Positions 26,061-36,200 of a stretch of DNA of 64,000 nucleotides are shown here, piece by piece. The DNA is from Lewinellaceae bacterium. Its GTDB lineage: Bacteria > Bacteroidota > Bacteroidia > Chitinophagales > Saprospiraceae. The notes beneath the pieces were generated by a model that was not told the origin of the DNA, ran no database searches, and worked only from the letters and a program-made list of their open reading frames with translations. The stretch lies in NCBI GenBank assembly GCA_016712415.1, contig JADJRC010000002.1, positions 372,001-436,000 of the forward strand. The letters are read 5' to 3'. The translations under genes were made by a program, and so were the position numbers. Numbering within the stretch: position 1 is the first letter of the stretch; each line of letters begins with the position of its first letter.

Positions 26061-27278
26061 ATGCAATCTAACGGCGCCGCCTCCCATACCCCCCGCACTG
26101 CACGCGAAGACCGCTACCAGCACCACGATTACTACGGTGTGGACGACCTGCTCACGCCCGAACACCTGCTCGCCCGCGATGCCGTGCGCCAGTGGGTGAA
26201 ATCGGAAGTCAGCCCCATCATTGAAGATTACGCCAACCGCGCCGAATGTCCTACGCAGTTGTTCAAAGGCCTGGCCGAAATCGGCGCTTTCGGCCCCTCG
26301 CTCCCGGCCGAATATGGCTGCGGCGGCATGGACGAGATCGCCTACGGCATCATCATGCAGGAACTCGAACGCGGCGACTCCGGCGTGCGCTCCATGGCCT
26401 CCGTGCAGGGTTCGCTGGTCATGTACCCGATCTATAAATTCGGCTCCGAAGAGCAGCGCCGCCACTACCTGCCCAAACTCGCCTCCGGCGAACTCATCGG
26501 CTGTTTCGGCCTTACCGAACCTGACCACGGCTCCAACCCCAGCGGCATGACCACCAACATCAGGGACGACGGCGATGCCTACATCCTCAACGGCGCCAAA
26601 ATGTGGATCACCAACTCCCCGGTGGCCGATATCGCCGTGGTGTGGGCCAAAAACGAGGAAGGCCGCATCATCGGCATGATCGTGGAAAAGGGCATGAAGG
26701 GCTTCTCGGCGCCTGAAATCCACGGCAAATGGTCGCTGCGCGCCAGCATCACCGGCGAACTGGTGTTTGAAGACGTGCGGGTGCCGAAGAAAAACATCCT
26801 GCCCGGCGTCACCGGACTAAAAGGGCCGCTCTCGTGCCTGACCAAGGCCCGTTACGGCATCGCCTGGGGCGCCATCGGCGCTGCGCTCGACTGCTACGAT
26901 TCCGCCCTGCGCTATTCGAAAGAGCGCATCCAGTTCGGCAAACCCATCGGCGCTTTCCAGTTGACGCAGAAAAAACTGGCTGAAATGATCACCGAGATCA
27001 CCAAGGCCCAACTGCTCGCATGGCGCCTCGGCGCCCTGGCCAATGCAGGTAAAATGACGCCAGCCCAGGTGAGTATGGCCAAACGCAACAACGTACACAT
27101 GGCCCTCGAAGTCGCCCGCGAAGCGCGGCAAATTCACGGCGGCATGGGCATCACCAACGAATACCCGATCATGCGCCACATGATGAACCTGGAAACGGTG
27201 CTGACTTACGAAGGCACCCACGATATTCACCTGCTCATTACGGGGCACGACGTGACGGGACTGGAAGCGTATAAGTAG
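26061..27278 (+). CDS. Acyl-CoA dehydrogenase, glutaryl-CoA dehydrogenase-like
   Basis: A 405-aa FAD enzyme with the acyl-CoA dehydrogenase layout. Signatures include CFGLTEPDHGSNPSGM (FAD/substrate loop), ITNSPVADIAVVWAK and a C-terminal TYEGTHDIHLLI with the catalytic-base glutamate in the glutaryl-CoA dehydrogenase position. It would convert glutaryl-CoA to crotonyl-CoA in lysine/tryptophan breakdown, although a related acyl-CoA substrate cannot be excluded. It ends LEAYK, and its TAG stop is the first TAG of a GTAGGCAGTA array. A promoter box lies 40 nt upstream. Confidence 0.92.
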   Translation: MQSNGAASHTPRTAREDRYQHHDYYGVDDLLTPEHLLARDAVRQWVKSEVSPIIEDYANRAECPTQLFKGLAEIGAFGPSLPAEYGCGGMDEIAYGIIMQELERGDSGVRSMASVQGSLVMYPIYKFGSEEQRRHYLPKLASGELIGCFGLTEPDHGSNPSGMTTNIRDDGDAYILNGAKMWITNSPVADIAVVWAKNEEGRIIGMIVEKGMKGFSAPEIHGKWSLRASITGELVFEDVRVPKKNILPGVTGLKGPLSCLTKARYGIAWGAIGAALDCYDSALRYSKERIQFGKPIGAFQLTQKKLAEMITEITKAQLLAWRLGALANAGKMTPAQVSMAKRNNVHMALEVAREARQIHGGMGITNEYPIMRHMMNLETVLTYEGTHDIHLLITGHDVTGLEAYK

Positions 27279-27391
27279 GCAGTAGCAGTAGGCAGTAGCA
27301 GTAGGCAGGGGCAGTAGGCAGTAGCAGTAGGCAGTAGCAGTAGGCAGTAGCAGTAGGCAGTAGCAGTAGGCAGGGGCAGTAGGCAGGGTAG
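27276..27391 (+). repeat. GTAGGCAGTAGCA array starting at the dehydrogenase stop
   Basis: About eight copies of GTAGGCAGTAGCA/GTAGGCAGGGGCA. The first TAG is the stop codon of the dehydrogenase. An inverted partner is at 27811-27922, with one gene between. Confidence 0.88.
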
Positions 27392-27424
27392 AAATTGATT
27401 TATAACATAAAAAACCTGATAATC

Positions 27425-27805
27425 ATGGAACACGCTGCAGGTGATTTTCGCACCCTTAAGGTATATGGCTTGTCCTATCAATTGGCAATGGAAATTTACC
27501 AGATCACTAAACTGTTTCCCAGAGAGGAAATATACGCTTTGATCAGTCAGATTCGCCGGTCGTCGCGCGCCGTACCGGTCAATATTGCAGAGGGCTATCG
27601 CAAGCGAATATATCCTCAGCATTTCAGGAGTAAAATGACCAATGCCGACGCAGAAGCCAGCGAGACTATGGTACACCTTGATTTTTGTAAGGACTGTGAG
27701 TATATTACTCCTGAAAAACACGCCGACCTTCTGATGCGCTATCAAGAGGTCGGCAAAATGTTGGGCGGCATGATTGCCAACCCTGAAAAATTCAAACCTA
27801 AATGA
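27425..27805 (+). CDS. Four-helix-bundle protein (S23/IVP family)
   Basis: A 126-aa protein of the 23S rRNA intervening-sequence/four-helix-bundle family. The segments DFRTLKVYGLSYQLAMEIY, LISQIRRSSRAVPVNIAEGY and ADLLMRYQEVGKMLGGMI are typical. Members are small nucleic-acid-associated or scaffold helical bundles found in rRNA insertions, next to diversity-generating retroelements (Avd), and very often alone in Bacteroidota. No reverse transcriptase or rRNA is present here. The gene is bracketed by inverted tandem-repeat arrays. Confidence 0.88.
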   Translation: MEHAAGDFRTLKVYGLSYQLAMEIYQITKLFPREEIYALISQIRRSSRAVPVNIAEGYRKRIYPQHFRSKMTNADAEASETMVHLDFCKDCEYITPEKHADLLMRYQEVGKMLGGMIANPEKFKPK

Positions 27806-27810
27806 GTTAT

Positions 27811-27948
27811 CACTGCCACTGCCACTGCCAACTGCCAACTGCCAACTGCTACTGCCACTGCCAACTGCTACTGCCTACTGCCAACTGCCACTGCCAACTG
27901 CCAACTGCCACTGCCAACTGCTTACCGTCCTCTGTCCACCGTCCACAT
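27811..27948 (-). repeat. GCAGTTGGCAGTGGCAG array and short ACCGTCC repeat
   Basis: About fifteen copies of ACTGCCA/ACTGCCT (27811-27922), the inverse of the array at 27276, followed by two TCCACCGTCC units (27927-27948) like those before fumC. The rest of the gap to 28129 is AT-rich with nothing recognised. Confidence 0.85.
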
Positions 27949-28129
27949 GTTAAATACTTGTTTTTAATCGAAAAGAGGGTCATAAATTCAGGTGTTTTTG
28001 CGTTTATGTGGAAAATTTGCCCGGAGAAAACTTGCAGCAATATGAGACAATCACTAATACAGGGTTCATTTGGAGATAACATCCATCGTCTTATACATAG
28101 CTGTAATCGCTAATCAAAACATTTACCGT

Positions 28130-29300
28130 ATGTCTTTTGGAAGAAAATTTCGCGGCGTTATATGTCTTTTGGCTCTGCCTTTTGCGCTTGCAGCGCAGAA
28201 AGAGGTAACCATAACACTACTCAATCCGTCTTTCGAGGATGTGCCGAAAGACAGCGAAACGCCATCCGGTTGGTATGATTGCGGCAAATCGGGCGAATCG
28301 CCGCCCGACGTTCAGCCCGGCTCGTTCTCCGTGACAAAGGCCCCCAGCCACGGCAATACCTACCTCGGACTGGTCGTGCGCGACAACGAAACCTGGGAAG
28401 GTGTCGCACAGCGCCTGAGCCGCCCGCTGGAAAAAGACCAGTGCTATGAGTTTACGATGGACATGTGCCGCGCGGAGTTGTATCTCAGCACCAGTAAGGT
28501 CACAGGCAAAGACGCCAACTATGCTACCCCGCCAAATTTCGGGTGTACGGCGGTACCGGATATTGCAGCAAAACAGAACTGCTGTACGAAACATCGGTCA
28601 TCACCAACACGCGCTGGTTGGGTCACCATTTCCGCCTCAGCCCGAAAACCGGCAATTACTCGTTCATTTTCATTGAGGCGTACTACAAAACGCCCGTGTT
28701 GTTTCCCTACAACGGTAATATCCTGATCGATAATGCCTCTCCGATCAAGCAGATCGTCTGCGGTCCGGAAAAAATGCCGGAGACCAAGCCCTCGCCGCCG
28801 ATTGCGGTTCCAACCAAAGATCGGCGCCCAAAGACAAACCACGCCCCAAAAGGCACAGACCAAACTCGACACGCCGTCAAAGAAAAACCGGAACCTGTAA
28901 AACCCTCTGCGGCTGTCGAATTGAGCGCAAAACGGTGCGAAAAGGCAAGTACCTATCGGCTTGAAAAAGTTTATTTCGATGCCAACAAATACGAACTGAA
29001 AGACGGCAGCGAACAGGAACTTCGCAAATTGTACAACTTCTTGAACGCAAATACCGATGTTGTGGTTGAAGTTGGCGGGCATACCAACAACGCCATGTGG
29101 CCCGATTCCTCCTTTGCCTACAACCTTTCCACCAACCGCGCCAAATCGGTAGCCAAATGGCTGATCGCCAAAGGCATATCTTCCAACCGGATGCTGTACA
29201 AAGGCTATGGCTGGAAAATGCCCATCGAGCCGAATACCACGCCGAAGGCCGGAGCAAAAACCAGCGCGTAGAGATCAAGATTGTGAATATGAATGGGTAA
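28130..29300 (+). CDS. OmpA-family protein with two frame breaks
   Basis: An exported protein with signal peptide MSFGRKFRGVICLLALPFALAAQ. An N-terminal beta-sandwich domain (NPSFED...PSGWYDCG, a carbohydrate-binding-like jellyroll) and a Pro/Lys linker precede a C-terminal OmpA peptidoglycan-binding domain (VYFDANKYELKDGSE...GGHTNN...NRAKSVAKWLI). As written it needs two frame changes: at about 28532, where one C is missing from ACCCCGCC, and at about 29241, where one C is missing from ACGCCGAA; the corrected end reads KNQRVEIKIVNMNG. Both are single-base homopolymer losses. Likely an outer-membrane or periplasmic anchor; partner unknown. Confidence 0.8.
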
Positions 29301-29302
29301 AA

Positions 29303-29447
29303 AGGGTTGAGGGTTTCGCAGGTTAGGTTACAGGTTGGGGTTACGGTCATGGAACCTGTCCGCAACAACAAGGCGAGCGGGTACATGCGGCTTCAAACAC
29401 TTTGATTGAACCCGCAACCTCCGCAACCAAAACCTGAGCAACCCCTT
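29303..29447. repeat. Inverted GGTTGCGGAGGTT-type repeats between convergent genes
   Basis: GGTT-rich units at 29303-29345 face AACCCGCAACCTCCGCAACC units at 29409-29447. They fill the gap between the convergent ompA-like and crp-like genes. The same family is at 33165-33222. Confidence 0.7.
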
Positions 29448-30127
29448 CAATTCAATTTGTCCATATCCCGAATCAAAATCGAGTTTCGGTTGAAGTGAAT
29501 CAGGTTCGATTTGCGCAATTCATTGAGAATAGCCGTCACCGTTTGGCGGCTGGCTCCCACAAGATTGGCGATGTCTTGCTGCGTGAGGCCGTGTTTTACC
29601 AAAGTTTCGTAACCCACCTGACGCCCGCGCTCGCCAGCACTTTCTTTCAAAAACTCCACGATACGGGTGCGCACATCTTTGAGAATCAGCGACTCCCACT
29701 GGCGCTCGGCTTTGCGCAGCCGGTCGCCGAGATAAAGCATCACGGATTGGGCGAGCCGGAAATTCTGCTGCATCAAATATTTGAAGTCGTCCACTTTCAC
29801 CCGGAAGTAAGTCACATCTTGGTTCATAGTGGAGGCAAATTCAGCGCGGTGTTGTTCGCCAGTCAGACCCAATTCGCCAAACACGGTATAGGGATGCTGA
29901 ATATTCTTGATGATTTCGCGGCCGTCAGGAGAAAATATACCGATTTTCACTGCACCGCTGGCCAGCAGGCACACATAATCACTCGGCTCATCGGCCAGAT
30001 AAATGAAGGAATGTTTGGGGGTGGTTTTCATCTCGCCCATAAGCGCAAGCCGCTGTAAGTCAGCCTGAGAGAGCGACGAAAGCAACGGAAAACGCTGTAA
30101 GGTGCTGAGCAAGGTTGGTGCATCCAT
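29447..30127 (-). CDS. Crp/Fnr family transcriptional regulator
   Basis: A 226-aa regulator. The N-terminal cyclic-nucleotide-binding-like domain (about 15-130, GEIIKNIQHPYTVFGELGL region) is followed by a dimer helix and a C-terminal winged helix with GLTQQDIANLVGASRQTV. No cysteine cluster typical of Fnr is present, so a cAMP-like or other small-ligand sensor is more likely. The ATG at 30127 (MDAPTLLSTL) is chosen: the frame is open upstream, but a TAGTTTTG box at 30182-30189 lies inside that extension. Divergent from glgB across a repeat-rich region. Confidence 0.9.
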   Translation of the reverse strand: MDAPTLLSTLQRFPLLSSLSQADLQRLALMGEMKTTPKHSFIYLADEPSDYVCLLASGAVKIGIFSPDGREIIKNIQHPYTVFGELGLTGEQHRAEFASTMNQDVTYFRVKVDDFKYLMQQNFRLAQSVMLYLGDRLRKAERQWESLILKDVRTRIVEFLKESAGERGRQVGYETLVKHGLTQQDIANLVGASRQTVTAILNELRKSNLIHFNRNSILIRDMDKLN

Positions 30128-30181
30128 TGATGACAACTTTTGGTTTGGACAAACGATACGGGAGGCGCAATCGAACGAAGC

Positions 30182-30189
30182 CAAAACTA
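30182..30189 (-). promoter_or_regulatory. -7 box of the crp-like gene
   Basis: TAGTTTTG on the minus strand, with TTTG 16 nt upstream. It lies 54 nt before ATG 30127. Confidence 0.5.
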
Positions 30190-30272
30190 TGCCAAGCGAT
30201 TTTTTCAAATGCCGCTTGGTGCTTTCCAAACAGTTTATTCTACCTTTCACCCAAAACACGGTAGCCATTTTT

Positions 30273-30366
30273 AGTTTAGATGGTTTAGAAGGTTTAGCAT
30301 GTTAAACCATCATGATTCAACCATCTCAACCATTCTAAACCATTCTAAACCATTCTAAACCATTTA
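30273..30366. repeat. AACCATTCTAA repeats and palindrome in the crp-glgB spacer
   Basis: Direct copies of AACCATTCTAA occur at 30329-30362. The opposite orientation (GGTTTAGAAGGTTTAG) is at 30281-30298, around a TTTAGCATGTTAAA centre. Together they form an inverted arrangement between the divergent regulator and glgB. Confidence 0.75.
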
Positions 30367-30371
30367 AACAA

Positions 30372-32369
30372 ATGCCGAAAGTCAAACCTTTTTCCAATCT
30401 CACCGATTTCGATATTGCGCTCTATCAAGCGGGCAAACATTTCCAGCTCCACCACAAAATGGGCAGCCATATCGTGGAAGTGGACGGCGAACAAGGTGTC
30501 TGTTTCTCCGTGTGGGCACCCAACGCCAAGCGCGTCAGCGTCACAGGCGACTTCAACGGCTGGGACCCCGATGCGCACATCTTGCTCCCGCGTTGGGACA
30601 GCAGCGGCATTTGGGAAGGTTTTATCCCCGGCCTCGGCAAAGGCACCGTTTATAAATACCACGTCAAAACTTGGGACGGTTTCGGGTTGGACAAAGGCGA
30701 CCCTTTCGCCCGTTTGTGGGAAACACCGCCCAAGACGGCTTCCGTCGTGTGGGATTTTGACTACCAATGGAAAGACGACAATTGGATGAAAGCCCGGCGC
30801 GAAAAAGCGTTCAAACCGCAGCCGTGGTCTGTCTATGAAGTTCACCCCGGTTCGTGGAAGAAAATCCCCAAAGAAATGAACCGCTCGCTCAATTTCCGCG
30901 AAATGGCCGACGACCTCGTGCCTTACGTCAAGGAAATGGGCTTTACGCACATTGAGTTTATGCCCGTGATGGAACACCCCTACTTCCCGTCGTGGGGCTA
31001 CCAAATCACCGGCTACTTTGCCCCCACGAGCCGCTCCGGCAAACCGGAAGATTTGATGTATCTGATTGACAAATGCCATGAGGCGGGCATTGGGGTCATT
31101 CTCGACTGGGTGCCTTCCCACTTTCCGAGCGACATCCACGGGCTGTACCTGTTCGACGGAACACACATTTACGAGTACGCCGATATGCGCCGGGGCTATC
31201 ACCCGGACTGGAACAGTTATGTGTTCGACTACGGGCGCAACGAGGTGCGTGCGTTCCTCATTTCCAATGCTTTATTCTGGATGGAGTACTACCACGTTGA
31301 TGGCTTGCGTGTGGACGCGGTAGCCTCCATGCTCTATCACGACTATTCGCGCAAAGAAGGTGAGTGGGTCCCGAACATCTACGGCGGGCGAGAAAATCTG
31401 GAGGCAATTTCATTTTTAAAAGAGTTCAATGAGGCTGTTTCCAAAAATTACCCCGGCGTAGAGACGATTGCCGAAGAAAGCACGGCCTTCCCCGCTGTCA
31501 CCCACCCCACTTTCGAAGGTGGCCTCGGTTTCGGCCAAAAATGGATGATGGGCTGGATGCACGATGCCATCGAATATTTCAAACGCCCGCCCATTTTCCG
31601 CCGTTGGCACCAAAGCGAAATCACGTTTTCGATGATTTACGCTTTTTCCGAAAAATTTATGCTCCCGCTCAGTCACGATGAGGTGGTGCACATGAAAGCC
31701 TCGCTGCTCTACAAAATGCCCGGCGACGAGTGGCAAAAGTTCGCCAACCTCCGCGCACTGTTTGGCCACCAATGGACACACCCCGGCTCGCAAATCCTCT
31801 TCATGGGCGGCGAAATCGGCCAAACCAGCGAGTGGAGCCACGACCTCGGCGTGGCCTGGCACCTGTTGGAATTCGACTACCACAAAGGTGTGCAGTCTTG
31901 GGTGAAAGACCTCAACCATCTCTATTCCTCGCGTAAAGCACTCTGGTTCAATGCTTTTTCGCCCGAAGGCTACGAGTGGATTTCGGGCGACGACACAGAA
32001 AATTGTGTGCTCGCTTATCTCCGCAAAGGTGAGCCGAGCGACAAAGTGCTGCTCGTGGTTTGTCATTTCAACACCAACTTCATGGCAGATTATACCCTGG
32101 GTGTTCCCTACGGCGGCGCCTGGACAGAAGTGCTGAACAGCGACGACACACAGTTCGGCGGCAGCGGAATCGTCAACGGCGTTTTGAAAGCGGAGAAAAA
32201 GGCATCACACGGGCACGAACAATCCATCAGTTTCAAATTGCCGCCGCTTTGCGTACTGGTATTTGAAGGGGATGATGTACCGAAGGAAGGAGCCAAAAAG
32301 ATAGAGGCAAAGCAAAAGTCCGCACCAAAAACGAAAGCCACTGCAAAGCCCAGGGCCAAAAAGTCGTAA
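30372..32369 (+). CDS. glgB: 1,4-alpha-glucan branching enzyme
   Basis: A 665-aa GH13 enzyme introducing alpha-1,6 branches into glycogen. The N-terminal CBM48 (about 40-130; 'CFSVWAPNAKRVSVTGDFNGW') precedes the catalytic barrel. GH13 regions are visible: YYHVDGLRVDAVASML (catalytic Asp), VETIAEEST (catalytic Glu) and LPLSHDEVVH (third acid). An unusual C-terminal tail of about 28 residues is Lys/Ala-rich (KKIEAKQKSAPKTKATAK). Its start is at the edge of a repeat-rich promoter region shared with the crp-like gene. Confidence 0.95.
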   Translation: MPKVKPFSNLTDFDIALYQAGKHFQLHHKMGSHIVEVDGEQGVCFSVWAPNAKRVSVTGDFNGWDPDAHILLPRWDSSGIWEGFIPGLGKGTVYKYHVKTWDGFGLDKGDPFARLWETPPKTASVVWDFDYQWKDDNWMKARREKAFKPQPWSVYEVHPGSWKKIPKEMNRSLNFREMADDLVPYVKEMGFTHIEFMPVMEHPYFPSWGYQITGYFAPTSRSGKPEDLMYLIDKCHEAGIGVILDWVPSHFPSDIHGLYLFDGTHIYEYADMRRGYHPDWNSYVFDYGRNEVRAFLISNALFWMEYYHVDGLRVDAVASMLYHDYSRKEGEWVPNIYGGRENLEAISFLKEFNEAVSKNYPGVETIAEESTAFPAVTHPTFEGGLGFGQKWMMGWMHDAIEYFKRPPIFRRWHQSEITFSMIYAFSEKFMLPLSHDEVVHMKASLLYKMPGDEWQKFANLRALFGHQWTHPGSQILFMGGEIGQTSEWSHDLGVAWHLLEFDYHKGVQSWVKDLNHLYSSRKALWFNAFSPEGYEWISGDDTENCVLAYLRKGEPSDKVLLVVCHFNTNFMADYTLGVPYGGAWTEVLNSDDTQFGGSGIVNGVLKAEKKASHGHEQSISFKLPPLCVLVFEGDDVPKEGAKKIEAKQKSAPKTKATAKPRAKKS

Positions 32370-32377
32370 AAGGCGCT

Positions 32378-32385
32378 TATTTTTG
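32378..32385 (+). promoter_or_regulatory. -7 box of the Uma2-like gene
   Basis: TATTTTTG, 17 nt before ATG 32403. Confidence 0.5.
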
Positions 32386-32402
32386 TATCAAAATGCAACA
32401 AT

Positions 32403-33008
32403 ATGACGGCAGCAGCAAAGGAACCGGCGGTTTATCCCGGAATTGCCATCAAAATGCCCGTTGGCGGCATGAGCGATGAACAGTTCTATCAGTTTTGCAA
32501 CCTGAACCCGGATTTACGTATTGAAAGAACCGCCGATCAATATATACTCCTTATGGCCCCAACTAATTCTGATACCGGAAAGCGAAATTTCACCCTGAGT
32601 GGTGAACTGTATATCTGGAATAAAAAATACAAGCTGGGTGAAGGTTTCGACTCTTCCACAGGCTTCAAACTGCCAAACGGGGCCGAGCGTTCACCCGATG
32701 TTGCCTGGATTCAAAATGCCCGCTGGGCGGCTATTAAACCGGAACAGCGCCTGCGCTTCGCCCCTGTCGCACCAGATTTCGTCGCTGAAATTCGCTCTGG
32801 CGATCAAAGCCTTGTCTACCTCAAAGAGAAAATGGAGGAATATATGCAATGTGGCTGCCGCCTCGCCTGGCTGATCGATCCACAAAGCCGCAGAACCTGG
32901 GTGTACACTGAAAACGGTGACATTCAAACCATCGGGTTCGATACGCCCCTGACCGGCGGCGAGGTAATGCCGGATTTGGAAATACGGATGGCAGAGATAT
33001 TTGATTAA
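32403..33008 (+). CDS. Uma2 (DUF820) family PD-(D/E)xK nuclease-like protein
   Basis: A 201-aa protein with the Uma2 fold: ERSPDVAWI (active-site Asp), APDFVAEIRSGDQS (Glu plus following core) and a helix with YMQCGCRLAWLIDP. The family has a restriction-endonuclease-like core and is scattered in many genomes, mostly with unknown targets. It has its own promoter box after glgB. No partner methylase or toxin/antitoxin gene is adjacent. Confidence 0.88.
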   Translation: MTAAAKEPAVYPGIAIKMPVGGMSDEQFYQFCNLNPDLRIERTADQYILLMAPTNSDTGKRNFTLSGELYIWNKKYKLGEGFDSSTGFKLPNGAERSPDVAWIQNARWAAIKPEQRLRFAPVAPDFVAEIRSGDQSLVYLKEKMEEYMQCGCRLAWLIDPQSRRTWVYTENGDIQTIGFDTPLTGGEVMPDLEIRMAEIFD

Positions 33009-33164
33009 CAGGGCTTCGGAGGCGCCGGATTGCCGAGGTTGCGGGTTATGCGTTCGGCAACGGAAATGTTCAATATTCTGTGTCAAAACGCAGATGCGGT
33101 TTTATATTTATTTCATTTTCAAGCATTTGTAAACACCTGATTTGATATAAAGCATCTGTTTTTG

Positions 33165-33222
33165 AGCAGACTCTCCACAACCTCCACAACCTCCACAACC
33201 CGCAACCTCCGCAACCCCCCTT
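33165..33222 (-). repeat. GGTTGTGGAGGTTGCGG array after the protease-propeller gene
   Basis: Five units of CTCCACAAC/CTCCGCAAC abut the stop of the minus-strand gene. Same family as 29303-29447. Confidence 0.75.
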
Positions 33223-36200
33223 TACCACCCCGGCACAAAATTAAACCCGAACGTCCAGCTCCGCTTTTCCTTGGATACCGACAGCGGCAGCGCGTAATAC
33301 GGCTCCAGTACCAGCACGCCGAACAGGTTGATGCGCAGCGATATACCCGCCGAGAACAGCGGCTTGTGCTGTATCGGATCGCGGCCATCCAGGGGGTCTT
33401 CATCTACCGGGTTCTTTTTCAGATCATTTTTGGTGAAAAAGCCGATGCCTGCGTCGAAAAACAGGTTCAGGTCGGTGACGAGAAAGCCGTTGGTATTGAT
33501 CAGCGAGAGTTGCCGGGGGCCCGTAAAGGGCAGGCGTATTTCGAAGTTGGCAATACCGAGCTTGCTGCCGGCCATCTGGTCGATCAGTTCAGGGGCATCG
33601 CGGTACAACACGTCGGAAGTGTAGCCGCGTACGAAATAGGATTCGCCGGCAAACAATGGATACACTTCATTGGTGTTGTTCTGGTTGCCTCCAAAACGGC
33701 CATAAGCCAGGCCGCGCGCGGCAAGCGTGATGGGTTTCAGATAGATGTACCGACGCCCGTCGAGCAACAGTGTTCTAAAGGTATACGCCCCGAAAAACTG
33801 CTCCACACCGATCCGGTAGCGCCAGCCTTGCAGCGGCGCCGTAAAGCCGAAATAGGAATTGTCGCCGACAAATGCAGCGTTCACATTCGCCAGGTGGTTG
33901 GAGCCGGGCGATTCCAGCCGTTCCCGGCCCTGGCCGAGCACAAAACCGGTCGCATCGACATAGTTCACATAGCGGTCGACGCGCTGGTGGTACAATTCGT
34001 AGGCCGTGCCCACCTCAAATCGTTTGGTCACCGACAAGGGATAATAGGCAAAAACGCCCACACGCTCCTGGAACAGGCGCTGGATGATGATGTTGTCCTG
34101 GTACCCGAAATACTGCTGGCCGTCGAGCGTCGTCTCTGTTTTGGGCTCCAGGTCCGGATCCTGGAAGTACTGCCCCGAGCGGAAGGGGATGTGCGAGAGG
34201 TTGACGCCCCAGTTGATCCGGTGTTTTTGGTTGATATAGGAAAACTGCCCGGCAGCGTCGGTGATCTCGCCGTTCAGGGCGACTCCGGCGTATATCTGGT
34301 TGTTGCCCAGTACATCGCCGAACAGCATGTCGATACCCCCGGCCAGACCGGTTGCTGTGCCGAAACTGCTGTTGCCCGTCGCCACGCCGACACCTGCGCT
34401 GCCGCCGATGTAGTCGAGCGAGAATTTTGCCTTGTATTTCACCGGTTTGGCTTCTGTGGCAGCCTCGACGGTTTTGTTATTGTTGTCCATGAGGCGCAGG
34501 TTGGTGTTTACCACGTCGCGTTTGCCTGGCGCAAAAGGCGGCAGCGATGCGGGCACCATATCCACGGCCGTTGGACTTACCTCCTCGGGCTGAAAATCGC
34601 GCAACTGCGCCTGGTAAATTTTATAACTGCCGCCGGAATAATACGTGTACAACACCCGGTCGCGGTCTTCAGCCACCGTGATGGCCGGCGCGTAGGGCGT
34701 GATGCCTGTGATGCCCGTGGTCAGTTTGGTCAACTGGTCGATCTTTTTCGAGGCCACGTCGTAGCGATACATATTGCGGAAACCGTCGCGGTTGCTCAGA
34801 AAAAAGATATTGCCGGCCTTGTCGAACTGCGGGTTCATGTTGTCGGCGCCGGGGAAAAAGTCGAGTTGATCCACCTGACCCGTTTCCACATCCATCACGG
34901 CGAGGTTCATCGTCAGGGCGCCGTTGCTGCGGCCGCGTTCGAGGCTGATCTGGTCGGTCGAGTAGGCCAGGTATTTGCCGTCGGCACTCCAGGTGGGCAG
35001 TATTTCGGATGCCTTGTCGTTGGTCAGGCGGCGTACCTTCTTCGTTTTCAGGTCGTAGGCGTACAGGTCGGTCTGGCCGTTGACGAGGCCGCTGACCACG
35101 ATCGTCTTCCCGTCGGGGCTCCAGGCCGGATTGCTGAACGCCGGCACGCCGGGAATCCTGATTTTTTTCGATTTTTTTCCCTTGAACACATCCTGGATTA
35201 CCAGCACGCTCTGCCCTTCCTCATACACGTCGAAGGCGAACTGCTTGTCGTTGGGGCTCCAGGTGCCGGCGCTTTCGATGAAATTGAACTGGTCGATGTG
35301 CCCGTCGGAAGCCGTGCTGGATACCTTTTTCAGCACCTTGCCAGATTTGGCCTCGGCCAGGAAAAGGTCGGTGGTGAACAGGTTTTTTTCCGACAGGAAG
35401 ATCACGTATTTGCCGTTGGGGCTGAGCACCGGGCAGATCGTCATCCGGCCGGCATCGCCGTCGTCGAACAGCCTCCTGCCGGGCAGGTCTTCTTTTTTCG
35501 ATAAGCGCTTCATCAGCTTATCACGGGCCTCTCTTTTGTCTTTCGATTTTTTATCCTGGTCGGCGGCATTCAAGATTGCGATCGCGTCGCTGTCGAGGCC
35601 TACCCAGCGGCCGTAGTGGTTGCGCAGCGCCGAGTGCCAGTTTACCGAAAGTGAGTCGGTCGTAGTGAACAAGGTGACTTTGGTTGCGATATCTATCCCG
35701 TATTTCGCCGTGTTCATGAAGTAATCGCGTATGATCTCGTCGCCGTACACGCCGGTCACATAGGCCCAGAACGACTGTCCCCAGCGGTAGGGAAAATACT
35801 TGTAGCCGTTGAGGTCGTCGAGTGTGGGCAGGTCGTTGTGCAGCACGGCGTCGCGCATCCACAGGGCCGTATGCGCGTCGATGCGGCCGATGGAAAGGTA
35901 TTCGGCCAGGCCTTCGATCATCCAGAGCGGCAGGTTGGCGAGATTGCGCATGCTGGTGGAGTCGCCGTTCAGTACCATATCGTACTGGAAGGCGTGCACG
36001 AGTTCGTGCCCGAGCACGTGGTGCGTCTGCTGGTTGGTCATGGCGACGGGGAACACCACGCGGTTGCGCAGTCCCTCTGTCACGCCGCCGGTGCCTACGC
36101 TGACACTGCCCTGTATGGCGTTGGTTTGTTGAAATCCCGCATGATCGCTGTAGATCAGCAGCGGGTTTTTCTCCTTGAAGGTATCGCGCAAGACAGCCTG

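Noticed and set aside
27425..27805. rRNA intervening sequence
   Set aside because: The protein family fits, but no 23S rRNA sequence surrounds it.
33162..35504. 780-codon frame opposite the protease/propeller gene
   Set aside because: Starts in a repeat and mirrors a gene with clear domains; no recognisable motifs of its own.
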